A program made the translations under genes and the position numbers. The notes under the pieces were generated by a model that made no database searches, was not told the DNA's origin, and saw only the letters and a list, made by a program, of their open reading frames with translations. 64,000 nucleotides of DNA, taken from contig JAFDXI010000125.1 of assembly GCA_018268035.1 (NCBI GenBank), positions 62,001 to 126,000 of the forward strand. The letters are read 5' to 3'. The stretch comes from Bacteroidota bacterium (GTDB taxonomy: Bacteria > Bacteroidota > Bacteroidia > Chitinophagales > Chitinophagaceae). Within the stretch, counting starts at the first letter, position 1. Each line of letters opens with the position of its first letter. Of this stretch, positions 27,080 through 36,520 are shown piece by piece.

Positions 27080-28144
27080 TTAATCAACGAACCGGTGTGC
27101 AGGTGAAGGGAAACCAGGTTGAAAAGCAGTATAACTTTCCTTAATGATAGTACAATTTTTTTCGCGTTGAATTTCTTCAATAGCAGTATCCACAATTTGT
27201 TTCAAAACCTCCGGCGATGTTTGCACCCTTGCATTCACTACTACAGAGGATGTTGTATTTATTTCATCGCTTGTTGCAATAAGATTTTGTTCAGCAGCAG
27301 TATAGCTAAGTTTAATGCTTGCATCAATTAAAAATTTCAAATGCCCGATTGTATAACCTTCATCCTTAATTTTTTTATACACTGTTTGTGCCAATAGCCT
27401 TGCTATTGAAGGCGCATCATCTTTCACAGCGCTTATTTGCAAAACAGTATCCAGCCAGGCCAGCATGGCTTCACCTGTTCCATACAAATTGTAATCAATG
27501 TTTAATGAAGCCGGAATACAACGTTGCACTAATGGTGATATAAAATTCAACCACGATGTAACACTGCTTTTTTCCCTGCCATTAATGGCGATGATATTTT
27601 TTCCCGGATATTGTTGCTGCAAAAAATTCTGAATAGCATTGAATTTTTCTTCAGCTATCAAATCAATTTTAGAAATCACAATTGTACCGGCCTCTTCCAA
27701 TTGTTTTGTATAAATATATTCAACTGGCTCATTCAGCAAATTTCTTTTTTCAATCAAAAGCATATACAACAATTGTGCATCAGCAAAGGTTGAAATAGTT
27801 ACATCAATACCTGAATTGAACAGAAGTAAAGGTTTCATCACTGTTGCAACAATATCAGTGCATGAACCAACAGATTCAGCAAAAATAATATCAGGATTAT
27901 CAGCCTGGATTAACGATTGAATATTCTCATCGAGTGCTGCATAGTTACAACAGAAGCATCCGTTAATCACCTGGCGATTGGAGATACCAATGCTTTCAAA
28001 ATATTCTGTATCCACCAACCTGATGCCCTGGTCGTTGGTTATAACACCAACGGCCCTGCCTTCATCAATCAAAGTGACGCAGGCAGTTTGAATTGCTGTT
28101 GTTTTTCCACTTCCTAAAAATCCACTCACCAGGTGTAGCTGCAT
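27080..28144 (-). CDS. CobW/P47K-family GTPase (metallochaperone-like)
   Basis: 354 residues. It has the P-loop GFLGSGKTT (residues 8-16), the metal-binding CxCC of the COG0523 family (NGCFCCN, Cys63/65/66), a switch-like ESVGS and the base-recognition SKIDLI (about 158). Such G3E GTPases insert or deliver Zn, Co or Ni to client enzymes in the cytoplasm. The client is unknown. Neighbours on the same strand are a small FKBP with a Cys-rich tail upstream and the variant SDR downstream. Confidence 0.85.
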   Translation of the reverse strand: MQLHLVSGFLGSGKTTAIQTACVTLIDEGRAVGVITNDQGIRLVDTEYFESIGISNRQVINGCFCCNYAALDENIQSLIQADNPDIIFAESVGSCTDIVATVMKPLLLFNSGIDVTISTFADAQLLYMLLIEKRNLLNEPVEYIYTKQLEEAGTIVISKIDLIAEEKFNAIQNFLQQQYPGKNIIAINGREKSSVTSWLNFISPLVQRCIPASLNIDYNLYGTGEAMLAWLDTVLQISAVKDDAPSIARLLAQTVYKKIKDEGYTIGHLKFLIDASIKLSYTAAEQNLIATSDEINTTSSVVVNARVQTSPEVLKQIVDTAIEEIQREKNCTIIKESYTAFQPGFPSPAHRFVD

Positions 28145-28219
28145 CTTCTGTAAATATTAAAAATAAAAAAGCAATATTGTCTTACTAAAGATAAAAACTC
28201 TTTACTTTTTAAGACCTCA

Positions 28220-28234
28220 TCCGCCTACGGCGGA
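28220..28234. repeat. GC-rich inverted repeat TCCGCC-TAC-GGCGGA
   Basis: A perfect 6-base inverted repeat with a 3-base loop in an otherwise AT-rich 200-base gap between FKBP and CobW genes. Weaker complementarity (AACCCTT at about 28240 and AAGGTT near 28255) follows. It could be a REP-like element or a transcriptional hairpin; no U-tract follows. Confidence 0.45.
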
Positions 28235-28345
28235 CTTAGAACCCTTACTGGTAGAAGGTTTCAGACTCCTCGCATAATTATAGCCGGACAACAATGATAA
28301 AATAACGATATCCAAAAAGTTTACATCAAAGGCTTTACAACGTTA

Positions 28346-28711
28346 TTATGAAATTGCTTTTTCATCATCATCATAGCAAACACATTCATCGGTGCAGATT
28401 GATGTTGTAATTTTTATGGGGTAACCCAATACAATTTCTTCAGGCAATGCTTCCCGCACATCATCAATGATAACATCAAATTCAAAATCATCATCTGCTT
28501 CACTGTTTTCTTTAAAAAGATAAACACGTTTTTTATCGCCGGCTTTTAATCCTTCTAATTGTTTTTGAAGTATGGGCAGAATCCCTGTTGAACCCTGCAA
28601 ATAATTTACAGGTTGTTGTTGCATATTATCTTCCAGCACATCACCTTTTCCATTACGCATCACGTAACGCAAAGCCACTACCCTGTTATGGCCAACTTGA
28701 ATCATGAACAT
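28346..28711 (-). CDS. Short FKBP/SlyD-like peptidyl-prolyl isomerase with acidic, Cys-containing tail
   Basis: 121 residues. The start VVALRYVMRNGKGDVLEDN and the central GILPILQKQLEGLKAGDKK are FKBP/SlyD-type, placing it among cytoplasmic proline isomerases or chaperones. The C-terminal tail ICTDECVCYDDDE holds three Cys and several acidic residues and could bind metal, as the SlyD tail does. The ATG at 28711 overlaps the GH116 stop by one base (TAATG), suggesting coupling; an ATG at 28705 is an alternative. Confidence 0.75.
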   Translation of the reverse strand: MFMIQVGHNRVVALRYVMRNGKGDVLEDNMQQQPVNYLQGSTGILPILQKQLEGLKAGDKKRVYLFKENSEADDDFEFDVIIDDVREALPEEIVLGYPIKITTSICTDECVCYDDDEKAIS

Positions 28712-31338
28712 TACATTTTTTTACTACCGATAACTGTATGCTCAATATCAATCTTCCCATACACTGTTTTTACAGAAACTTTACCTGCTTTAAAAACAAC
28801 ATTTCCAAAACCTGTTGCAGTGGAAAGAAATGAAGTGAAGTCGCCAATCTTTGAATCAACATACAAAGTTTTTTCTACTGCATCATAGCGCACACCTGTT
28901 AATGCCTGTAACATCCCATAACTGCTCATGGCACGTGCATACCAATGGCCACATTCATATTCATTGAATGGGTTGCGCGTCCTGCCATCATACCTGTTGC
29001 GGCAGAGTTGCACAATATCTAAACCCTGTTGCACAAAACCCATTTCCATCAAATGAGCTGCCACCTGGTATTCAATACCTGTCCACACTTCATCACTGTA
29101 AACAAAAGGTAATGACAGTTTACCTCCCTTTGGCCATGTGCACAATAACAAACCACCGTCATCCCACGAAGCATAAGCAGGACGCTGTGGATTGGCATGT
29201 TCTTTCAAAGATGTTTTCAGGTTGTATTTATGCACTGCAAGCAAATGACTGCCCACTTTTTTATCATCAACAAAAGAGGGCAGGCCACACATACTTCCAA
29301 TCCATGCGCCTAAAATACCATCGCTCAAACAACCCTTTCCATATTGATATTTCGGCCCTTCTTCTTTTAATATTGCAATCGCTTCTGCGGAATAATCACC
29401 GCCAAATGATTTTGCAGTTGCAGGGTTTTGTGCCTGCAGGTTTTTGTATTCAATATCCTGTATGAAATATTCTTCATCAAACAAATTTGTTTCAAGATAT
29501 GACTTGCCTTTGTTATATAAATTTTCATACCGGCTCACATCTCTATTTAAGTATTTCCCCATCAGTATGACCGACGTCAATGCGCCAAGGTAAAATGAAG
29601 TAATCATGCCATCAGGCCCCCAGAACTCAATATCATAAGTGTTGTGATGCGGTTCTTCAACGATGCCTTTACCTTTTGGGTCCCATGTGGCAATACAATA
29701 ATCCATGCTAGTAATCACCACCGGATAAATCCTGCGCAGCCAGTCATTATCACCACTGATGCGCCACTCCCTGTAAACCTTCATGATGCCACCCAACTGA
29801 CCATCAGATGCTGCATAGAAATCATGTTTTAAAGGGCTGATAGGAAGGTTAGCCCTAAATCCCTGATGGCCTTCCATATTCTGATTTTCGCAAAACTCAG
29901 TGTTGCGCAAAGTTTTTTCCAGCGATGGAAATAAATGCGGTATTGCCTGCGCATAATTCCACACATGCGTGCAGGAGCCATGACAACAACCGCCATCATC
30001 ACCGCAACCTTCCCATGCCCACAACCTGCCATCGTATTGCCTCAGAACTGTGGGCGATTTTAAAATGGTGAGATTGGCAGCTACCGCTTCCATCACTTCG
30101 GGAGGAAGTGAACTGACATAAAAAGTTTCAGAGAAAAGTTTTGTTGTTGATAACAGTCCTGTATAATTTTTCAACCAGTAATCAGCAACTTCTTCCACAT
30201 TATTAAACCTGCTGCTGTACCAGGGTTTATAATTGGGTGATGGATTTTTTTTACCGGTTGCCACACCTAAATCCTCAGGTGCAGCACAGCAACCATTTTC
30301 AGGATTACAATTTTTCTTTTCATCAAGCACCACTTCACCAATATGCAGATTTGTTGAAGGCACATACCAGGCCATCATCAACCTGATGGTCTTGACAGCG
30401 CCTGCATTAATTGTAAATGGCACAAATAATGAAGCGCCAGGGGCATCTTTTTCAACCGGTGGTGTATTTCTTGTTTTTGCATCATTCACTGTATTCCATG
30501 CCATCGTTAATGGGTCCCACCATCCGCCACGAAACCAACAATGGTCAACCACTGTATTTTTATCATCAGTAAAAACTGCAAATGCAGCTTCTGTTTCGGG
30601 CTTATCTTTTGCAGCATCCTGTTTCAATACAAAACCATTTTCAATAGCATCTATTTTATTCACTGCTCCTTCAGTACCTGCCAAGAAGTTTTTTGTATTG
30701 AATGAAAAAACTACTTCAAAATTTTGCGTTACCGTATTTGCGAATGTATATTCCAATCCACACACCGGCAGGCTACTGTTGTCTTCATCAGTTGGAATAA
30801 AAGGACTCCATCCTTTAATTGAAATATTCAAAGGAATATCTGCATCTTTCAATTGAATGGTAGCAAAAGGAAAATGTGTTGTACACTCAGCATCCCTGAA
30901 ACGGGGTAATCCATAAGTTGTACCAGCTGCGCCATTACCTGTGCCACGGGGCCCAAACATTTTCCAGTCAGACACTTCACCTTCCAAAACTTTCACACCA
31001 TGTTTCAAACCTTTTATTGCAATAGCAGAAAACATTGCAGGCTCATGATATATTTCAGGCCTGTTGCGGATGCTCATGTGTGAGATAGCGCCTTTGCCTT
31101 CCAGGCAAAACATACCTGCACCTAATCCACCCAAAGGAAATGCTACACGGTTAAGATATTCACCTGTATAAGGCGCATTATATTTTCTTTTTGGGGATGG
31201 ATTTTTTTTAGTTTCATTGTTACTGATTTTGTCAACATTTGTTTCACCTGCTTTCAAAATGCCCGGGCTCACAGCCATACCTGTACCACCAATAACAACT
31301 GATTTTAAAAATGTACGGCGTTGATGAAGTTTATCCAT
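28711..31338 (-). CDS. GH116-family glycoside hydrolase, Tat-exported
   Basis: 875 residues. The N-terminus has a twin-arginine signal (RRTFLK) then a hydrophobic stretch. An N-terminal beta-sandwich (about 55-370, GBA2_N type) is followed by the (alpha/alpha)6 catalytic DUF608 domain. Candidate catalytic residues by family pattern are Glu443 in AWEGCGDDGG and Asp569 in HNTYDIEFWGP. GH116 includes beta-glucosidases, beta-xylosidases, glucosylceramidases and exo-D-arabinofuranosidases; the surrounding genes favour the last. Part of the minus-strand sugar operon with the kinase 132 bases upstream. Confidence 0.9.
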   Translation of the reverse strand: MDKLHQRRTFLKSVVIGGTGMAVSPGILKAGETNVDKISNNETKKNPSPKRKYNAPYTGEYLNRVAFPLGGLGAGMFCLEGKGAISHMSIRNRPEIYHEPAMFSAIAIKGLKHGVKVLEGEVSDWKMFGPRGTGNGAAGTTYGLPRFRDAECTTHFPFATIQLKDADIPLNISIKGWSPFIPTDEDNSSLPVCGLEYTFANTVTQNFEVVFSFNTKNFLAGTEGAVNKIDAIENGFVLKQDAAKDKPETEAAFAVFTDDKNTVVDHCWFRGGWWDPLTMAWNTVNDAKTRNTPPVEKDAPGASLFVPFTINAGAVKTIRLMMAWYVPSTNLHIGEVVLDEKKNCNPENGCCAAPEDLGVATGKKNPSPNYKPWYSSRFNNVEEVADYWLKNYTGLLSTTKLFSETFYVSSLPPEVMEAVAANLTILKSPTVLRQYDGRLWAWEGCGDDGGCCHGSCTHVWNYAQAIPHLFPSLEKTLRNTEFCENQNMEGHQGFRANLPISPLKHDFYAASDGQLGGIMKVYREWRISGDNDWLRRIYPVVITSMDYCIATWDPKGKGIVEEPHHNTYDIEFWGPDGMITSFYLGALTSVILMGKYLNRDVSRYENLYNKGKSYLETNLFDEEYFIQDIEYKNLQAQNPATAKSFGGDYSAEAIAILKEEGPKYQYGKGCLSDGILGAWIGSMCGLPSFVDDKKVGSHLLAVHKYNLKTSLKEHANPQRPAYASWDDGGLLLCTWPKGGKLSLPFVYSDEVWTGIEYQVAAHLMEMGFVQQGLDIVQLCRNRYDGRTRNPFNEYECGHWYARAMSSYGMLQALTGVRYDAVEKTLYVDSKIGDFTSFLSTATGFGNVVFKAGKVSVKTVYGKIDIEHTVIGSKKM

Positions 31339-31470
31339 GATACAATTATTTTAAAATTATTTTTTATCAAAAAGATACCGGCAACTAATTTTCACAGAGT
31401 CATGTACATTTCAGGATAAAATATTTGTCAACAATACAATTGAATTAATTCAACTCAATCCAAATACTGT

Positions 31471-33123
31471 TCAACGAATTCCCTTTTCAATATAATTACC
31501 CAGCTCAAGATATTTTTTATACCTACGTTGATATACCTGCGATTTATTTTTATCAGGTAAATATTCCACATCAAAACCCTGGCCCATTGCCTGCATTGCA
31601 TCTTCCACTTTTTGATAAATGCCTGCAACAGTTGCAGCAAACATTGCAGCGCCCAAAGCACAGGTCTGTTCTGACTTATTTATTTTGATAGGCATCTCCA
31701 TCACATCAGCCATGACCTGCATAATGTAAGGTGATTTTTTTGCTACACCGCCAATGCCAATTAAACCTTTGACAGGAATTTGTTGTGAAGTAAAACATTC
31801 AACAATTGCTTTTGCGCCAAAGCAGGTTGCTTCTACAAGTGAACGAAAAATTTTTACAGCATCACTGCCTAAATCCAAACCCATGATTACACTCGTTAAA
31901 GTGGCGTTGGCATCAGGTGTGCGACGCCCATTGAACCAGTCAAGGCTTAACTCATCTTCTTCCTGCAATGATAACTTAGATGCCTGCTCACTTAATGCAG
32001 GAATGATTTTATTTGTTACTGAAGTAATTGTTTCTTCATCAAACAAATTTTCTGTGAGGTGCAACAATGGCCATGATACAATATTTTTATACCAGGCATA
32101 CACATCACCAAAAGCTGATTGTCCTGCTTCCATACCAATCATGTTTGGGATAACAGAACCATTTACCAAACCGCAAATACCCTTTACAAATTTTCCCTGC
32201 ATTTCATTCACCGGAGCCACCAACATATCGCAGGTAGATGTGCCCATTACTTTACTTAAATAATAAGGTTCAATCTGCCCGCCAACAGCGCCTACATGCG
32301 CATCCATTGCACCAATGCCAACCAATACTGATGTTGACAATCCAAGTTTTTCAGCCCACTCTTTTGATAAACTCCCCGCAGGTTTATCAGCAGTAAAAGT
32401 TTGTGAAGGAAGTTTGGAAACATAGCCATTCAGCAAAGGGTCCAAAGAATTAAAAAATGATTCAGGCGGGAAACCATTCCATTCTTCTGACCATAAACCT
32501 TTATGGCCCGCAGTGCAGACACCACGTTTCATTTCGCTGATATGTTTACCACCTGTTAATAAAAATGGCATCCAGTCTGCATGCTCAACCCAACTATAAC
32601 AGGCAGCCCTGACATTTTTATTGATGCGAAGAATGTTCAGTAATTTACTCCAGTACCATTCTGAAGAATAAATACCGCCAACATATTTCAGGTAATTAAT
32701 TTCAAATTTTTTTGCATGCCTGTTTATCTCTTCTGCTTCCTGCATTGAAGAATGGTCTTTCCACAAAATAAACATTGCATCAGGGTCATCAGCAAATTGT
32801 GGTTGCATGGCCAATGGAACGCCTGCTTCATCCACTGCAACAGGAGTAGAACCAGTGGTATCAATTGAAATTGCTTTGATGTGGTTGCGCACATCATCAC
32901 CTGTTTTTTGCAAACAATCATTTATGGTATGTTGTAATCCTTCGATATAATCAACCGGGTGTTGCCTGAATTGATTGGCGTCTGCATTGCAATACAATTG
33001 TTTTTTCCATCGCGGGTATTCAAAAGTAGATGAAGAAAGTTCATTGCCATTGTATGCATCTACAATGATTGCCCTCACAGAATCCGTTCCATAATCAACA
33101 CCGATGACAAAAGCTTTTTCCAT
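31471..33123 (-). CDS. FGGY carbohydrate kinase, ribulokinase (AraB) type
   Basis: 550 residues, the length of AraB-type ribulokinases rather than fuculokinases (about 470-480). It begins VIGVDYGTDSVRAIIVD (ATP-site Asp-Tyr-Gly-Thr) and has SIDTTGSTPVAVDE, EHADWMPFLLTG and MGTSTCDML, all AraB-like. AraB-group kinases accept D- and L-ribulose. With FucI making D-ribulose from D-arabinose, this would yield D-ribulose 5-phosphate; with L-fucose the substrate would be L-fuculose. It lies 21 bases downstream of the GH172 gene. Confidence 0.9.
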   Translation of the reverse strand: MEKAFVIGVDYGTDSVRAIIVDAYNGNELSSSTFEYPRWKKQLYCNADANQFRQHPVDYIEGLQHTINDCLQKTGDDVRNHIKAISIDTTGSTPVAVDEAGVPLAMQPQFADDPDAMFILWKDHSSMQEAEEINRHAKKFEINYLKYVGGIYSSEWYWSKLLNILRINKNVRAACYSWVEHADWMPFLLTGGKHISEMKRGVCTAGHKGLWSEEWNGFPPESFFNSLDPLLNGYVSKLPSQTFTADKPAGSLSKEWAEKLGLSTSVLVGIGAMDAHVGAVGGQIEPYYLSKVMGTSTCDMLVAPVNEMQGKFVKGICGLVNGSVIPNMIGMEAGQSAFGDVYAWYKNIVSWPLLHLTENLFDEETITSVTNKIIPALSEQASKLSLQEEDELSLDWFNGRRTPDANATLTSVIMGLDLGSDAVKIFRSLVEATCFGAKAIVECFTSQQIPVKGLIGIGGVAKKSPYIMQVMADVMEMPIKINKSEQTCALGAAMFAATVAGIYQKVEDAMQAMGQGFDVEYLPDKNKSQVYQRRYKKYLELGNYIEKGIR

Positions 33124-33144
33124 GATTAAATATTTTTCGGCAGG

Positions 33145-35094
33145 TTAATCAACAGATTTTACCAACATCATTTTAATCCATAAAAAATTATTGGCCGTAT
33201 TTGTTGTTTTAAATTGAATCGTAGCAGAATTGTTTAAATCTGTAACATGGATATTTCCAACATATTCAATTGATGTCATTTTAACTGTAGCAGAAGACTG
33301 CAACCATTTTGATATTTGTGTTTGTCTTTGCCAGATGGAGAAATCGCAACCACCGGGTTGTTTTGCATAAGCAATAAACAGTTGATAATTGCCGGTTGGT
33401 ATTGCACCCAAGTTTACTTTCAGCATACCATTATCTGGTGCAATGATATCAAAACTTTGCCCAACATCATTATGGTCCCATACAGATTTAATTGCTAAAT
33501 CATTACCTATTTCAACTTTTGAAAACTGCGGGTAAATATTGATGGTATCCGGTATATACACTTTGATATTATCTGTTGAAATATTTGCAGCCAATTGCTG
33601 TGGCCTGTCACAATAGAAATAACTAACTGAAGTATAAATTCCAGGCACATTGTTATGCTCGCCACCATGCTCAATACTCTGATAAATATTTTTTTCAAAA
33701 GATATTTTATCTGATAGGAAAAACCTGTAACCACCTGTTCTTGCAAAAGACAAGGAATAATCCAACGAACCATGCAAAGGCAGGCTCATGGCTGCATCCC
33801 ACCTGTTTAACAATGCATACCAGCCACCATTAAAATAATCTTCAGAGCCTGTGCCATGAAAACGCATTTCATTATCAATCACTGTTGAATCATCACCTTC
33901 AAAGAAAAGTGTCATGCCCGTGTTCAATCCCTGTGCCTGCAATACAGAACCAACGTAATGGCCTTTGCCCCGTGCTTCAAGAAAAATATGAGGCTGCCCA
34001 TCTTTGGTTATTTCTGCATTGCGATAAGCATAAAATTTTCCTTCTGTTGCTGCATCTCTTGGCTGAAGGGTATAATAAATTTTTACATGCATAACTATTG
34101 CAGACAACACACTATCCTTTGCTGCCAGGCTTGTGAATGTTACACGGGCTTTTTTATCAAAAGGCATTGGCAAAAAACTATAACAGGTATTATTTTCAGT
34201 GCCAATCAACAAGCTTTGCATTGATGGTTGTCCATAAGCAAAACCAAAAAAATCTGCAACAGGGCAATCAATTGCAGGCAGCATTTCATCGTCCCAAAAA
34301 ATATGCATAATGATATTTTTATACAAAGAGGCAAAACTTCCGGAAGGGCTAATCTCGATCCCTGCAATCCTGCCACCTGTATTCAAACTAAAAGCCTGTT
34401 TTGAATCACCTGGTTTTATAGAAAAAAATGAATCAGAAATTTTTGTATCACCATTTTTCATGGCAATAACTCTTGCTTTGCTGGCTTCATTGCTATTCCA
34501 CAAACTGTTGATTGAATTCAGGGCAGATCTGACATCATTATTATTATTTTTTGTAAAAGGCTGAACAATGGTTCGTTTGTTATACAACCTGTAACCAATT
34601 TGGTGGAACATCAACTTTTTCCCCCTGCAAACAATTACACAATGTTTCTGAAAAAGTATAGGAAAATAGCAGTAATAACCACCAACCTGGTTGCCACAAA
34701 GTGGTGGCACAAAGGGATAAACTTTTCCGGAAAAAAGGTCCAAATAATTTATCGAGAGCGCAGGCTGTGGTGCATCATCAATATAAAAATCAAGTGTGTC
34801 ATGTGTAGGTGTCGGTGTCCAGATACGATTGATAACACCTGCTCCTTTTACATCAAAAATCACCAGTGAGCTATCGGCATTTTTTCTTACAAATGAATAT
34901 TGTCCACCAAAACCATCATTGTTGCCGCCGGTGGTATCATAAGATGAAACCTGCGCACAGTAAGTGTTTGAGCGATATGCAGGCAATTCATTAATGTTAT
35001 ACAATTGCTTCAACTCATCTGCTACTGTAATAGTTTTTTGTGCAGGTAAATTTGAAACAACACATAACAACATACATAAAATGAGTAGTCTCAT
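33145..35094 (-). CDS. GH172 (DUF2961) family protein, larger paralogue
   Basis: 649 residues with a Sec signal peptide (ends NLPAQ). The first DUF2961 block includes GAGVINRIWTPTPTHDTLDF, and the conserved acidic motif GTGSEDYFNGGWY carries Glu418. A C-terminal beta-rich extension (about 470-649) may bind carbohydrate. GH172 contains difructose-anhydride enzymes and exo-alpha-D-arabinofuranosidases. A TTG at 35115 would extend it; the ATG at 35094 starts cleanly with the signal peptide. Confidence 0.88.
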   Translation of the reverse strand: MRLLILCMLLCVVSNLPAQKTITVADELKQLYNINELPAYRSNTYCAQVSSYDTTGGNNDGFGGQYSFVRKNADSSLVIFDVKGAGVINRIWTPTPTHDTLDFYIDDAPQPALSINYLDLFSGKVYPFVPPLCGNQVGGYYCYFPILFQKHCVIVCRGKKLMFHQIGYRLYNKRTIVQPFTKNNNNDVRSALNSINSLWNSNEASKARVIAMKNGDTKISDSFFSIKPGDSKQAFSLNTGGRIAGIEISPSGSFASLYKNIIMHIFWDDEMLPAIDCPVADFFGFAYGQPSMQSLLIGTENNTCYSFLPMPFDKKARVTFTSLAAKDSVLSAIVMHVKIYYTLQPRDAATEGKFYAYRNAEITKDGQPHIFLEARGKGHYVGSVLQAQGLNTGMTLFFEGDDSTVIDNEMRFHGTGSEDYFNGGWYALLNRWDAAMSLPLHGSLDYSLSFARTGGYRFFLSDKISFEKNIYQSIEHGGEHNNVPGIYTSVSYFYCDRPQQLAANISTDNIKVYIPDTINIYPQFSKVEIGNDLAIKSVWDHNDVGQSFDIIAPDNGMLKVNLGAIPTGNYQLFIAYAKQPGGCDFSIWQRQTQISKWLQSSATVKMTSIEYVGNIHVTDLNNSATIQFKTTNTANNFLWIKMMLVKSVD

Positions 35095-35216
35095 TATGTT
35101 AATTATTTTTTGCAAAAATTATTCTTGTTTGTGTATTAATGCGCTGCAATCATTACAATCAAACGCAATCATTCAATGTTCAGAAAATATTGACCAATCA
35201 AAAATATTCTATCAAA

Positions 35217-36506
35217 TCATGCTGTTATTTTATGCCCTTCAACTGCATAAAACAAAATGAATACAAATAAAGGTATTGGCACAAGAAAACCTGTTGACAT
35301 ACCAAAGTTATCAGCCACTGCACCCATCAAAGGCGGGAAAACTGCACCACCGGCAACAGCCATTACAAGGTAAGATGAAGCCTCTTTTGTATTTTTTCCA
35401 AGTGATTTAATTGCAAGTGCAAAAATGGTAGGAAACATGATAGACATAAAAAAGAAAACGCCATAAAGCGAAATCAAGGAAACCCAACCAAACTCTAAAG
35501 ATACAATTGGCAACAGAACGCAAATAGCCAATGCGTATAATGCAAGCATGTTGTAGGGTTTAAAATATTTCATTAAAGCGCTTCCTGAAAAACGACCAAT
35601 CATAAATAATAAAAATCCAAGAGATAAAAAATATGGCGCATACTGCACATCAAAACGGGGATGCATGTCGTGGTCTGTAACAAAATTTATCAGGTAACTA
35701 AAGACACCGGTTTGTGCTGCAACATAACATGCCTGTGCAGCAAAACCTAATGTGAAATGGCTGTTTTTCCACAAGGGTTTTGGAGAAATATAGGCCGGAT
35801 CATTTACATCAGTTATATGACTTGAATCTGATGTTGCAGAGATATGTCCACCATGTGCAGCCAACTCATCTGCTTCTGTTATTTCAGGAAGTTGGATACG
35901 AGTAAAAATGAAAGCAATTGCCAAAACCACCAAGCCAATGATAGCAAAAGGAAGAATAATCGAAATCATTTTCTTACCTTCTTCATGGCTTTGGTTTCCA
36001 TAAATGTATAATGCAATCAAAGGGCCTATCACCCATGCAAGTCCATTAAAAGATTGAGAGAAATTTATTCTGCGTTCAGCAGTTTCAGGCGGCCCCAGTT
36101 TTGTTGTATATGGATTGGCTGCAGTCTCAAGAGTGGCAAGGCCTGCACCAATAATCAAGAGACAAAATAAAAATAAAATGAAAGATTGGAATGTTGCAGT
36201 GCCTGCCGCAATCAATGCACCTGATGCAAAAAGTGAAAGCCCGAAAATGATTCCTTTCTTGTAACCATATTTTTTAATAAACATCCCGGCAGGAATTGCC
36301 ATTCCAAAATATGCCCCATACAAAGAAAACTGGATAAAGCTTGATTCCCATTTTTCCAAATGCAACATCATCTGAAAATTCTTATCCAGCGTATCAAGCA
36401 TGCCATGAGCAATGCCCCATAAAAAAAATAATGCACTGATGGCTGCAAATGGAACCAGGTAGTTAACTCCGTCTTTTACAAAAAGTGATGACTTGTTGTT
36501 ATTCAT
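35217..36506 (-). CDS. fucP: L-fucose/D-arabinose:H+ symporter of the MFS
   Basis: 429 residues with about 12 membrane helices. Acidic residues known to matter in FucP are visible in the first helices (MLDTLDKNF) and in the ETAANPYTTKLGPPETA motif. E. coli FucP takes up L-fucose, L-galactose and D-arabinose, so the exact substrate cannot be decided by homology. It lies 14 bases after fucI, in the same operon. Confidence 0.9.
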   Translation of the reverse strand: MNNNKSSLFVKDGVNYLVPFAAISALFFLWGIAHGMLDTLDKNFQMMLHLEKWESSFIQFSLYGAYFGMAIPAGMFIKKYGYKKGIIFGLSLFASGALIAAGTATFQSFILFLFCLLIIGAGLATLETAANPYTTKLGPPETAERRINFSQSFNGLAWVIGPLIALYIYGNQSHEEGKKMISIILPFAIIGLVVLAIAFIFTRIQLPEITEADELAAHGGHISATSDSSHITDVNDPAYISPKPLWKNSHFTLGFAAQACYVAAQTGVFSYLINFVTDHDMHPRFDVQYAPYFLSLGFLLFMIGRFSGSALMKYFKPYNMLALYALAICVLLPIVSLEFGWVSLISLYGVFFFMSIMFPTIFALAIKSLGKNTKEASSYLVMAVAGGAVFPPLMGAVADNFGMSTGFLVPIPLFVFILFYAVEGHKITA

Positions 36507-36520
36507 TCGTCAGAGAATTT

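Noticed and set aside
30233-30856. 207-codon open frame on the plus strand
   Set aside because: Lies wholly antisense inside the GH116 gene, without recognisable domains; a shadow of the coding strand. The same applies to plus-strand frames at 28968-29465 and 31754-32263.
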